DNA from: Amphiura filiformis
Taxonomy: Eukaryota; Echinodermata; Ophiuroidea; Amphilepidida; Amphiuridae
NCBI RefSeq assembly: GCF_039555335.1
Contig: NC_092628.1
Location: forward strand, 67,101,292 to 67,165,291
Length of the DNA: 64,000 bases
Reading direction: 5' to 3'
Shown: piece by piece, positions 48,861 to 60,800 of the stretch
Position numbering within the stretch: the stretch's first letter is position 1
Layout of the letters: every line of letters starts with the position of its first letter
Position numbers and translations under genes: made by a program
The notes under the pieces: model-generated
Seen by the model: the letters and a program-made list of their open reading frames with translations, nothing else
Databases searched by the model: none
Told to the model about the DNA's origin: nothing

Positions 48861-51800
48861 ATGGTAAGTATTGTAATCAATTTATCTTATGTATAATAAA
48901 TGTGAGATGAAACACGGTCCGTAAAAGGCCAACGTGATCTTGGCGTCAACGCCATTAATTATACACGCTTACGAATTCAACAGGCTTGTCATGGCCTCGC
49001 TTTAGCACGAGGTACCGGTACTTAGTCTTTATCTGAAATTTAGAGAATTAAGATTTCGTTTTTAGCCGCTGTCGTGTATCTGTCCATGTATCGTCTCATA
49101 TTATAATACAGGCGACATAATAAGATAATTATAAATTATTTTATAATTATACTCGTCGACAATGCTCGTCATGCCATCATATACTGATATAGGTAACCCA
49201 GGCAAACCTCAGTGCCGTACTATTACGCTGACTTTCAGTGATTCGGCGAGGAGGGCGATTTCGACCTCCTGGTTTGTTTACAAACAGAGAGGTAGACAAA
49301 AAACCGTTCCGCTTGTCCAAACACTCAAGTATCAGAAGGATGGTCCACAATAGTGTGATTCACGTAACCTGAATATAGACGTTCGCCTTTTGTATCTCTT
49401 TCCTTGTTGGAAAGGTATAACGTTGTGGAGATAGGAACATGTACGACCATCCGGGACCTACTCTGCCATGTTTGGCTGAGTAGCAGTAGATGAACACGGT
49501 CTTTTGTGCCTATGTAAATTATCCTCTGACAGGTATTGTGTTGAGAAATGACCCCACGACTTTCACGTGCTTAGAATTGTACCATTGACATTTATCAAAT
49601 TTTGACGTTCGGACAACGATCGGATCTTTCTATATATGGTCATGTTTTTTGAGGTGGGACCCAATTGTGTCACATCTTGCAATTTGTCAAAAATCAACAC
49701 CTATTTTGTATTTCTGATTATATTTCAAAAAGTTTTCACCCAAACTAGTAAAAGTATACATTTTTAGAAAGCATATATTGTCATGATTGCAAATCTGTAA
49801 AGTTTGAGTGGATATACAGGGTGTACCAAAAAATATACAGGGTGATTCCATTGAAAAATACCGAAAAAATTTACTTTCTTTACCACTCCAATATTTCTAC
49901 ATAGTATATTAAATTGGAAAATGAACTTGATATTTGGAATGTACACAGTTATTCCTTTAATTAAATATATAGTTTGCACTATATTTGTTAAACCCATTGT
50001 GTTATACAGGGTGTGAAAAAAGTTGTAAATTAAATTTTTTAATTTATGTAAAATTTCCCTAAGTGCCATTAAATTTGGAAAATATATTCAAAATAGTTTA
50101 CAGAATTGCTATAATATCAAATATAAATATATCCAATTCCTATATAGGGTGTTCCAAAAATCAATATACAGTGAATAATTAGTAACAAAGGTACATGTAC
50201 ATGTATGTAGGCATATACATGCACAATTAGCATATCAATAAACTATTTAACAATAAACCAGAGATCAATATATCATCAGATTAAATCCTTTGACTGTAAT
50301 AATCTCCTGTGAGAAGATTTATTTTATATTTCAAACATAAAACAATATTGAAATTTATTTCATATGCATGCATGCAAAATTAAAGCCCATTGTATTGTAT
50401 GACCCACATTCCACTGCATTAATTAAAAGCTTGTTAAATCCTTAATTACTAAGTTTATTAAGATTAACTAGGCAATTATTGTTATAGAAAGTTAAAAAAT
50501 AAGATTAACATTATGCAAATGCATTTTTACTTCTACTAGGCAACAAAGTGCATACATTTTATGAATGAACATCAACTTCCCATTGGAATTACACAGAGCT
50601 CCTCCGCTTCCGGCTCCTCCACTTCCGGCACCACCCCTGACTAATTAACCTAATTAAGCTGTTGTAATTAATTAATACATTTGTTTAATTGTATTTGTTA
50701 TTAATTCATTAGATTAATAATTTATCTTCAAAATAAGACCAAAACCATTTGTTCATGATGAATTTTGGCAAAAAAATATAGGAATAAGTAGACAAAATGA
50801 TTTAGCAAAATGTGACAGCACCACCTTTTTTAGGGTCCCAGTATAAAAAACATGACCGTATGCAGATCATATTCGTTAGCCTGATATCTGGCCTTTAAAC
50901 TTACCAATATTCTTCAGAAACTTGCTCATACATCTTTACGGCATGAAATAGACGACATTTGTGTGATATTGGCAATGTCAAAGGTTTCGATAATCTGGAC
51001 TATTCTACTTTCGGGGAGTCCGAAAATGAACTTTGGCAGGGGCTGAAATGCATTTTTACTAGCAATCTCTGTTTGTAACTAAAGCATTTGGAGTTCCAAG
51101 GCGATCCAGCGTGTATTTTTTTATTCCAACAGGCGGCGGCGGTCGGTCATATCGTGAGTTATTCTCGTTTTATACAGGTGTTTTACGTTTCATGTTAATT
51201 TACTATTCCTAATCCACTACTCCGTTATTTATTCACCCTAAAGTAAAATGGACATGACGAGCCCGGGATGAGGCGAGGACCTCACGAGGTCAAATATATG
51301 TCAGATGCCTACCCATAATACTAAGCGTATGATGGGCTATGTATCGTATCCCACAAGCTACCACATAAAATCTCATGTAATCATGGTAATATACTGCAAA
51401 GCATTCTTGGTAGGGAAGATTGTTGCAAATGGAAAAATTCAAAGCGCCCTCGCCGCATCAGGTCAAGAGGTCAAATGATGTCAATGATGTAAATAACTGT
51501 AGAACCAAGCAATATCCTCCAAGTAAATGCTATCGTTTTCACAGCAAATCAACAGGGGTCGTCGAATTGAAGGTAACACAAATTGGTGCAATATGATGGT
51601 CAATATAGAGGTAGGGAAAGTGTGCATAAATGTGAAAACTATGTTTTTCAAATGGAATTTTACAGCTCTTGCGGTAACGGTATGACACATGCCAAGTGAC
51701 CCAGGAACACAATGAAAAGGTCAATTTTCATCATTTATTTGTTCTGTTGCGTTCAACCATCTCCAACAATTTTTTCAATGGAAGTTCCTCTGGCCCTAGT

Positions 51801-54800
51801 GGAAGTAAAAACGGATACTATGGCCAGAGTTCTAGGGCTACCTGAATAGGGATTAAAAAGCTGTCACGTAGAACCATGTGCTTCTATTGTCCAATTTGCC
51901 ATCAAGATTTCATATGGAAACAGTTCAGACCCAGTACGATCATGTCAGAAATTAATATTTTGTTCTGGGTCTGATTATTGGACTAGGCAAACCTTAGTTA
52001 ACACATTTGCTAGTCAGTCAAATTCGCCGACAATGTCAATGCATTTTTACATAGAAATTTAAAACAAGTGCCCGAAGAAAGAAACCTACATAAATATGTT
52101 TTCTATACTTCACTTGACCCAAATATATGATTTTTTATGGTGATAAGTCACCCGCACATGGAATTTTAGAGGGATTTGGATAGCATTTCGTGTGCGCATT
52201 TCGTGTGCGCATTCGGGTGCGCATGCGTCGGACAGTGCAGACGTGTCTTCAAGTCTGCTCCCGAAATCTTGATTTTGGGTCTGAAAATACCACCTTTTCA
52301 GCTCGTTTCCGACGAACTTGAACCACTAGGGTGTCTTATATACCACCTATGGACACTCGTGGCTGATTCTTTGTTACGTACTCTTAATATTTATTACCAA
52401 ATTTGCAACCGAAACTTAAAGCCGGTTGCCATCAAACTGTCTACTGCAAGTCACAGTGTGAGGCTTCTACACATCCGGGACTTCCAATCCAAGATGGAGT
52501 CGTCAACAATGGAATGCTAAGCTTCCCGGCACCGTGAGCGACAACGGACGGCTGTGGTGAGCGAGTACCGTAGGCATGGGATAAGTGACCCCTTTATTTT
52601 TCTCCATCACTTGTACCTTGCTTTGGCTTTTATCATCACAGCACAGTCATGAATTTCTGCTTTATTGTAAGTACGCTGCTTTGTTTTAACTGGTTGTACA
52701 TCTTGTCATCTACCAGCAGCCATCATGATGAGACCACCATAGTTTATGGGTGTGGCCATTCAGTTGAAAGCATACAGTACGCATACAGGAGCAACAGTGA
52801 TAATGACACTTATGTTAACTCATTCTATACAAATTACTCCTCAAACAATTGGGGTAATATTCCTGCCATTTCCCAACCAGTTCTCATGGCTCCTAAGTTC
52901 ATCTATAAATTTTTTCCAGCCACATGCAACACCACAGCTGGATTTAAGATGAAAAGTTACTTATACAAATCATACCTGCAGCAAACTGAGTACCCACATA
53001 GACTTACTCTAGGTTACTTATCCATGTTAATGTTGTTGCAAGCAGGTGATCTCCATCCAAACCCCGGCCCCTACAAGCCCAAATTTCCTTGCGCAGTGTG
53101 TGAAAAGGCGGTTAAATGGGGCCAAAGGGCTACCTGTTGCGATGAATGCAACCTCTGGTATCATGTTGATTGTATGGATATGCACACTCCCATGTATGAA
53201 GCCCTTCAATCAAGCAACTTATCTTGGATTTGTTGCCAATGTGGCTTCCCCAATTTCAGCAGTTCCCTATTTTCAGATTTTTCCGTCAACGTTTCAAACA
53301 GCTTTGCCAGTTTAACAGCCTCTTCCACATGCTCTGATCCTGAAAGTATCAATTTGCTTAGCCCGCCAGCGGCTACCTCATCTCCTAAGCATAGCTTCAT
53401 TCCTAAGGAACCCAGTAGCGGTAGGCATAGAAATCCTAGCGCTATCAGGCATGACAGTGCCAGTAGTCCTTCAAATTGTAAAAAGCAAAATGTGAAAACT
53501 TCTAAAAGACAGTCCATCAAAGCCATGGTTATAAACTTCGGTGGCATTAGAAGTAAGGTTGCCGATCTTGCCGTCACCATTGCTACTTACAATCCAGACG
53601 TGATTATTGGCACAGAGACCCACCTAAACAGTACTGTTAACAGCAGTGAACTGTTTCCACCAGATTTTTCGATTTACCGCAAAGATCGCAGTTCAGGAAT
53701 TGCCAAGGGGGGAGTCCTTGTTGCTATCAAGAACGATTTGATAGGTACGCATAGGGTCGATTTGGATACCGACTGCGAGGCAGTCTGGGTGACAATTAAG
53801 ATTCAAGGATCTAAAGACATCACGATCGGCGCATTTTACAGATCGCAAATTTTTGGCAGTACCCCCGCATACATGAATGAACTGCGTGAATCGCTGAGTA
53901 GAATCAAGAGGTCTAACAATAACCAAATTTGGTTAGCGGGCGATTTCAACTTCCCAGACATAAACTGGGACACCCTGTCAGTCAAACCCAGTGGTACATA
54001 TGCAAACCTTTCAAAACAAATGCTTGAAATCTCCAACGATTTCGGTCTTGAGCAAGTAGTTCGAGAGCCCACCAGAGGTAAAAATACTCTGGACTTGTTT
54101 TTTACATCCAACTCAACTCTTGTTGAGAGATCAACTGTCACCCCGGTCTTAGCGACCATGATGGCGTGCCGTTAGTTATTGTTAGCTCCAAACCAAGGGT
54201 CATTAAACAACGACCCCGTAAGGTGTACATGTACCACAAGGCGAACACTGAGGCTCTTTTAAAGGACATAAGAAATTGGAGTACCGAGTTTTCCTCAAGA
54301 GACCTTTCTGGGTCTTGTGTTAACGACCTGTACGAGGAATTTCAAAGTACACTCCAATGTGCTATGGACTTGCATATACCATCCAAAATTATAACCAAAA
54401 GAAATCAGACTCCATGGATCAACCAAAGAGTCAAACGCTTACACAAACGTAAGCAGAGGGCTTTCAATAAATACAAAAAGGACAGAGATGAACTAAGTCA
54501 CATGAAATTTCATGATGAACGTAAAAAAACATTTAAGGAAACAAGGAACGCATACAGGAGTTACATCAACAACACTTGTTCAAGTTCGCCCAAAAGTTTT
54601 TGGTCTTTTATTAAAAGTCTGAAAGTTGACACCGTGGGCATCCCTACCTTAAAAAAAGGCGGGAAACTTGAATCAGACAACAAACAAAAAGCCGAGATAC
54701 TGAATGATCAATTTTGTTCTGTATTTACGCGTGAAAACCCCCCAACTTCCTGACGCGCCTGTTTTGGACAATCCTACTATGCCTGATATTAAAATATCAG

Positions 54801-57800
54801 TGGACGGTGTGACCAAATTACTGAAAGATCTTGACCCAAGTAAGGCTTCAGGGCCCGATAATGTCCCAGCCAGAATCCTTAAAATTACCGCTGAGGAAAT
54901 TGCCCCAGCATTGTGTATCATTTTCCAAAAATCTTTGGATTCCTACATCATGGCTTAGCGCTAATATAACTCCTCTGTTCAAAAAAGGGGAACGCACCTG
55001 CGCTTCCAATTATCGCCCTATTTCGCTTACATGCATATGTTCCAAATTACTAGAACACATCATTCATTCCAGTGTCATGGCTCATGTTGATAAGTATGCA
55101 ATACTCACTGACAAACAGCACGGTTTTAGGAGTAAGCATTCTTGTGAAAGCCAACTCATCCTTACCGTTCATGATTTAGCTCAAGGTTTAAATAAGAAAT
55201 CCCAAATTGATATGGCAATTATGGACTTTTCAAAAGCTTTCGATAGCGTACCCCACAACCGGCTTTTATTTAAACTTGAAAGATATGGTATCCTTAATAA
55301 CACACACAGATGGATCAGCAACTTCCTCAAGCACCGTGTCCAGAGGGTCGTCGTCGGTGGTGAACACTCAACCTGGGCTGACGTTGTTTCGGGCGTCCCT
55401 CAGGGCACGGTGCTTGGCCCGTTGCTGTTCCTCATTTACATAAATGATTTGCCTAACAACTTGCATTCATCTGTTCGTCTATTTGCAGACGATTGCGTCT
55501 TGTATCATGAAATTCAAAACGATCTTGACGCTGAGGAGCTCCAAGAAGACTTAGACACCCTGGTTAAATGGGAAAAGGACTGGCAGTTGTGTTTTAACCC
55601 CTCAAAATGTTTCATTATGCGTCTAACTCATGTTAGATCCCCCAAACACTTTGATTACAAACTTGGTGACACAACACTGAGTGAAGCTGATGGCCACCCC
55701 TATCTGGGCGTATACATCACCAACAAACTCGCCTGGAATAGTCATGTTAACCAAATAACATCCAAAGCCAACCGTACTCTTGGGTTTATAAAAAGGAATT
55801 TATATTCCTGCCCACAATCCACCAAAGAAGCGGCGTATAAAAGCCTAGTGAGACCTCTAGTTGAATACTCATCCGCCGTATGGGACCCATACACCAAAGA
55901 TCTTTCAAACAAGATCGAAATGATCCAGAGGAGGTCAGCTCGCTTTGTTTTTAACGACTACAAGTCACAATCACCAGGAGTCGTCACCAACATGTTGAAA
56001 TCCCTAAACTGGACATCACTGAGCGACAGACGCAAGGTTCGCAGACTCACCATCCTACAACAAGCACGCCAAGGTCACTTATCCCTGCCAACTGGAAAGC
56101 TCCTACAGCCGGTCCAGCGTCAATCACGTCATCTCCATTCTAACGCCTACACTATAATAGCAACTAACAAAGACTGCATGAAACATTCGTATTTTCCACG
56201 CACAGTAATAGACTGGAACTCTCTACCAGAGCATATTACCAACATATCATCAATACCTAAATTCAAAGAAGCCATAACCAACCACATCCAAGAATCAACC
56301 AAGCAACTACAAGATTAATAGCAGAATACATGCGCACACACTTCCTGACCGTCTCACTCCACCTGGAGTGTTGGCCAGTATTCTAACAAAGACAAAGGCA
56401 TTTCCATTAAAAAAAGCTGCTATCATAATGAGACTAAGATCTAGAAACACCCCCGAAATGCCGTTTTGGGGAATTTTGCTAGCTGAAACTTTTTGATGAA
56501 AGTCAATCTTTGACAAGATGTAACTTTGCTACGGAAAGTGCTATGAAAAAATGGTTTTCAGTTTTGGCTTTGTTTATTCAAGGGCTTTAATTTGATATAT
56601 AAAATGATGCAGTTTGATGGCAAATTTAAATTCACCTAGCATACCTACATCATATAGGTATCACCATGATCACAGGGAAACCTCAGTTAACACATTTGTT
56701 AGTCAGTCAAAATGGCCTAAACCGGCAATACAAATTTACATTGAAATTAAAAGAAGCTTTTTAAGAAGGAAACCTTCATAAATATGTTGTCTATACTTCA
56801 CTTGACCCAAATATATGAATGGGTTTGGTGATGAGAGAATCGCACATGGAATTTCAGAGAGATTTTGATAGCAGTTCCATTAAAAAAAGGTGCTATCGTC
56901 ATGAGACTCAGATCTAGAAACAACCCCGTAATGCTGTTTTGGGGAATTTTGCTAGCAGAATCTTTTTGATGAAAGTCAATCTTTGACAAGATGTAACTTT
57001 GCTACGGAAAGTGCTATGACAAAAGGTTTTCAGTGTTGGCTTTCTTTACTCAAGGGCTTTAATTTGATATATAAAATGATGCAGTTTGATGGCAAATTTG
57101 AATTCACCTGACCTGGCATACCTACATCATAGCTCATGAGGGGGATAGCCCATGTCCATGACCATGGCAAGTTCAACTTCAAGTTCAAGTTGCTTTTTTA
57201 AATTAATACACCATCATGAGTGACATGATTGAAAATAATCAATTTTTTTATTCCATAGGTCCATTCTCCGATACTGTTCAAGTTTGTTCTCACTCAGGAA
57301 TGACAAAATGCCAACCATGATCCCCACGAAGAATTCATGAAAATCATTCAGAATCGTATAAAACTGCTGATTATATGATACAGTGTATTATAGTTTCAGA
57401 ACACAAAACAATGCATGGCCACATGGGTAGCGAGTCCAGCGAAAACGGGATTTTCCCATTTATATCTGACCGGGTGTAAAAATACTTTCAAAGATCATTT
57501 GTTTTGAAAGCTTTCCAAGACCAAGTCTCTAAATTCAAAATAAGAAAATATCTTGAAAGAAAAAACTTATACCTTTACATCTATATTCCTATTTTGTGTG
57601 AAAAATGATGTTTTTTAAGGTCTATAGAGCATGCACCATAGCATACTATGAGATATCAAAAACTTTACGTGATGGTCGCCATTTTGAAAATTCGGGAGGG
57701 GCGAAATACTATGCACTACTTTTCTATTCAAATCACCATCTGACATCATTAATTAAATGAATATTCATATAATTTAAGACGTCAAGAAATGACCTTTAAC

Positions 57801-60800
57801 CTCATACCAAATTCATGCCGATTTACCATTCCAGTGAATGTAGGAAAGGGTGAAAGTTGGACCAAAAACCAAGGTAATTTTGATGATTTTCACGGTAAAA
57901 ATGTGTAAAAATGACATAGAAGGAATTAATGAAACCTATGAAACTGGTAATAAAATAAAATATGGTCTTTTTTACGTATTCTTGCAAAGTTTTGTTACGA
58001 TTGGAGATTCCGCAAAATTCCTCACAGGTATTGTGATACGGTACCGTACATTGTAGTACATGCCACTGGGACTGGGTTATTGCTGGCGATGCATATGGCC
58101 GGCTCTTCTGTCACTACGTTTCGTGTACTGAGGCACCATGGGATGCGTATTGTATAACCATTGCTCAGTGTAGAATGTAGGGGTTACTGTCATTGTATCA
58201 AATGCCTTCCCATGATGCATTGCAGTTCAGAACAGTATAATGCTCCATTTTTGTAGAATTGAATTGTTAGGTGTGCTGAAGCACCATGGGTTGTGTAATG
58301 TATAAAACCAGTGTACTAGTATGGAGAGGGGTTACTCTTTCTTTCTTATGGAAAGGGGTTACTCTTTCTTTCTTTCTTTCTTATGGAAAGGGGTTACTCT
58401 TTTTCTTTCTTTCTTTCATTCCTTCCTTTCTTCCTCCTTTCCTTTCTTTCTTCCTCCTTTTCTTTCTTCCTCCTTCCCTTTCTTTCTCTTTTCTTTCTTT
58501 CTTTCTTTCTTTCTTCCTTCCTTTCTTCCTCCTTTCCTTCTTTCTTCCTCCTTTCTCTTTCCTTCCTCCTTTCTTTCTTTCTCCCTTCCTTTCTTTCTTC
58601 CTCCTTTGCTTCTTTTCTTTCTTCCTTTCTTTCTTCCTCATTTCCTTTCTTTCTCTTTCCTTTATCTTTTCCTTCCTTTCTTCCTCCTTTCTTTCTTTCT
58701 TCCTCCTTTCTTTCTTTCTTCCTCCTTTCTTTCTCTTTCCTTCCTTTCTTTCTTCCTCCTTTCTTTCTCCCTTTCCTTCCTTTCTTTCTTCCTCCTTTGC
58801 TCCCTTTCTTTCTTTCTTTCAACCAAATATGATTACAAAAATTCTGTATGGCCAGAAAGTTGACAGACAAAAAAAACCCATTGGCATTGTTTAATTCCAA
58901 ATTTCCATTGCTTTACATGGTGTCATGCTTCACTAAGTCTGGCGCATTTTGAGAATTGAGATAGCTCCACGTTCTATCCTCATATCCATCGTCGGTTATC
59001 AGTGGCCTGGATTGAGGATAGACTTTTCAATTAAATGACAATATTTAAGTGAATGTATTTTATTTCTCTATTGCAGGCTACAGATGAAGTGAACCCTAAA
59101 GCTTACCCACTGGCTGACCCTGAGTTGACCAAAAAGATCTTGGATTTGGTACAACAATCTGTTAATTACAAACAGATTCGCAAAGGTGCTAATGAAGGTA
59201 AGATAACATGTATAGTGGACATTTCAATTGAATGAACGCAGCATGTCATTTTTTTGCATACACTGCGTGATGTATACCAGCGTGTGTGACTATGTAACGC
59301 AGAAGTGGATCCAACCATGCCAACGCACTTGTGATTAGTTAGTATTGTATCCAAGGTTGTGCGTTGGCGTTGTAGTTTGAAATACGCGATTTATGATCGC
59401 AGCTGGATCGAGTACGGCTGTTGAAAGCTGTGTTCATATAGTAATGCCAGGTGAAAACTATGCAAATGGTGAAAAATCAAAGCTCAATTTTGCCCTCAAA
59501 CAGTAGTTATATCATATGTATGGTACTTTTAACAAATGCCATGCCTGCCTATATTCATTCATGGATGAGTATTTATTTTTCATCACAGCTTATTTTTTTC
59601 CCGTACCGGTAACTTTAATTTTCTAGATTTTTTACTTTTCCATAGCTTGAAATGTTGTGTAAAACAAAAGGTTTTCCCCATAACTTCCAAAAGAGCTTTA
59701 ATTTTTCCATACTCAAAAGGTAAAAAGTAACAAATTTGCAAGTTTTAAATCTTTTAGCTGATTTTTTCCCCAAATGTTGTTTTACTATTCAGGGGTCATC
59801 ATTTTGCAGTATTAATATAGTATTTTAATTTTGACACAATTGTCAATCTTGTAAATAAAATATTCAATTTTAGTACCATATAGGGAAATAAGAGGAACTT
59901 AATAACCATTGATCAAGAAATTGAACAAAATATTATTGTAAGAAAATACCACTTTAATTTATATTTTAGCCTGTTCCATTTTCCATTCTTGACAATGACG
60001 TACAGTACTGGTAATTCAGTGATGATGTTTCAATTTGTGTTTTATACCTGATACAGCAACTAAGACGTTAAACCGTGGTATCTCTGAATTCATCGTGATG
60101 GCAGCTGACACGGAGCCATTGGAAATTCTGCTTCATCTGCCACTTCTGTGTGAAGACAAAAATGATCCTTATGTGTTTGTGAGGTCCAAAGAAGGTATGC
60201 TTGATGGTGTCAAGATGAAAATGACTGGGATGTGAGAATGAATTTGTGTCAAGAGAAAGTAAATTCCATTAGAAAGTGCACAAAAACTAGATAATTCTGC
60301 TTTATTAGAATTGCTGGTACAATGTGTTGACCATACATACTTGACTATGTCACAAAATACAAAAATGGAGAAACACAAGAAAATCATTTTCAAAATTGAA
60401 AATTTTGGAAAGTTATTTACTGCTACTTCAATTAATTATTGAATCATATTTTATTTTCACACAAATTACTTCATATGATGTCCAAAATAAATTGTATTTA
60501 TTTATTTATTTATTTATACATTGATGTGAAACAAAAAAAGTTTAACTGCTCATATGCCAATACACAGGAAGGTGCCAGGAATACCCACTTCTTCGTGGGG
60601 ATAATAATTTGCTTGTGGTTTGGCTAAATCCTTACACTAGCTTCCATAGAAGAACAACACTCTCTTGCATTGATCGATGCACACACCCTGTGAATGTGAT
60701 ACATAGCCTGAGCTTTATGTTCTCTTTGTGAACACTGCTCTGCACCGCTTGCAGCTCTGACACATAATAAACCTCAATTATGTGGTTTACCAATAAGACT

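Larger units (their letters stand above)
52190..56397 (+). mobile_element. CR1/L2-like LINE, 4.2 kb, nearly full length but frameshifted
   Basis: Bounded by a 7-bp duplication GCATTTC (52183-52189 and 56398-56404). The 3' end is a doubled ACAAAG hexamer rather than poly-A, as in CR1/L2 elements. Order: short GC-rich 5' region with repeated GTGTGCGCATT words; signal-like leader; 2A-like motif; PHD finger; apurinic endonuclease; reverse transcriptase; 79-bp 3' UTR. Three single-base frame changes (near 54,150, 54,745 and 54,950) break the protein, so the copy is dead, although the sequence is otherwise well preserved. It lies in sense orientation in SNU13 intron 1. Confidence 0.92.

Noticed and set aside
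49162-49353. 63-codon open frame in SNU13 intron 1
   Set aside because: Short, with no recognised family, and not bounded by splice sites that keep SNU13 phase.
58286-58900. Phe/Ser/Leu-rich and Lys/Glu/Arg-rich open frames up to 200 codons
   Set aside because: Pure pyrimidine/purine simple repeat; low-complexity translation in all frames.
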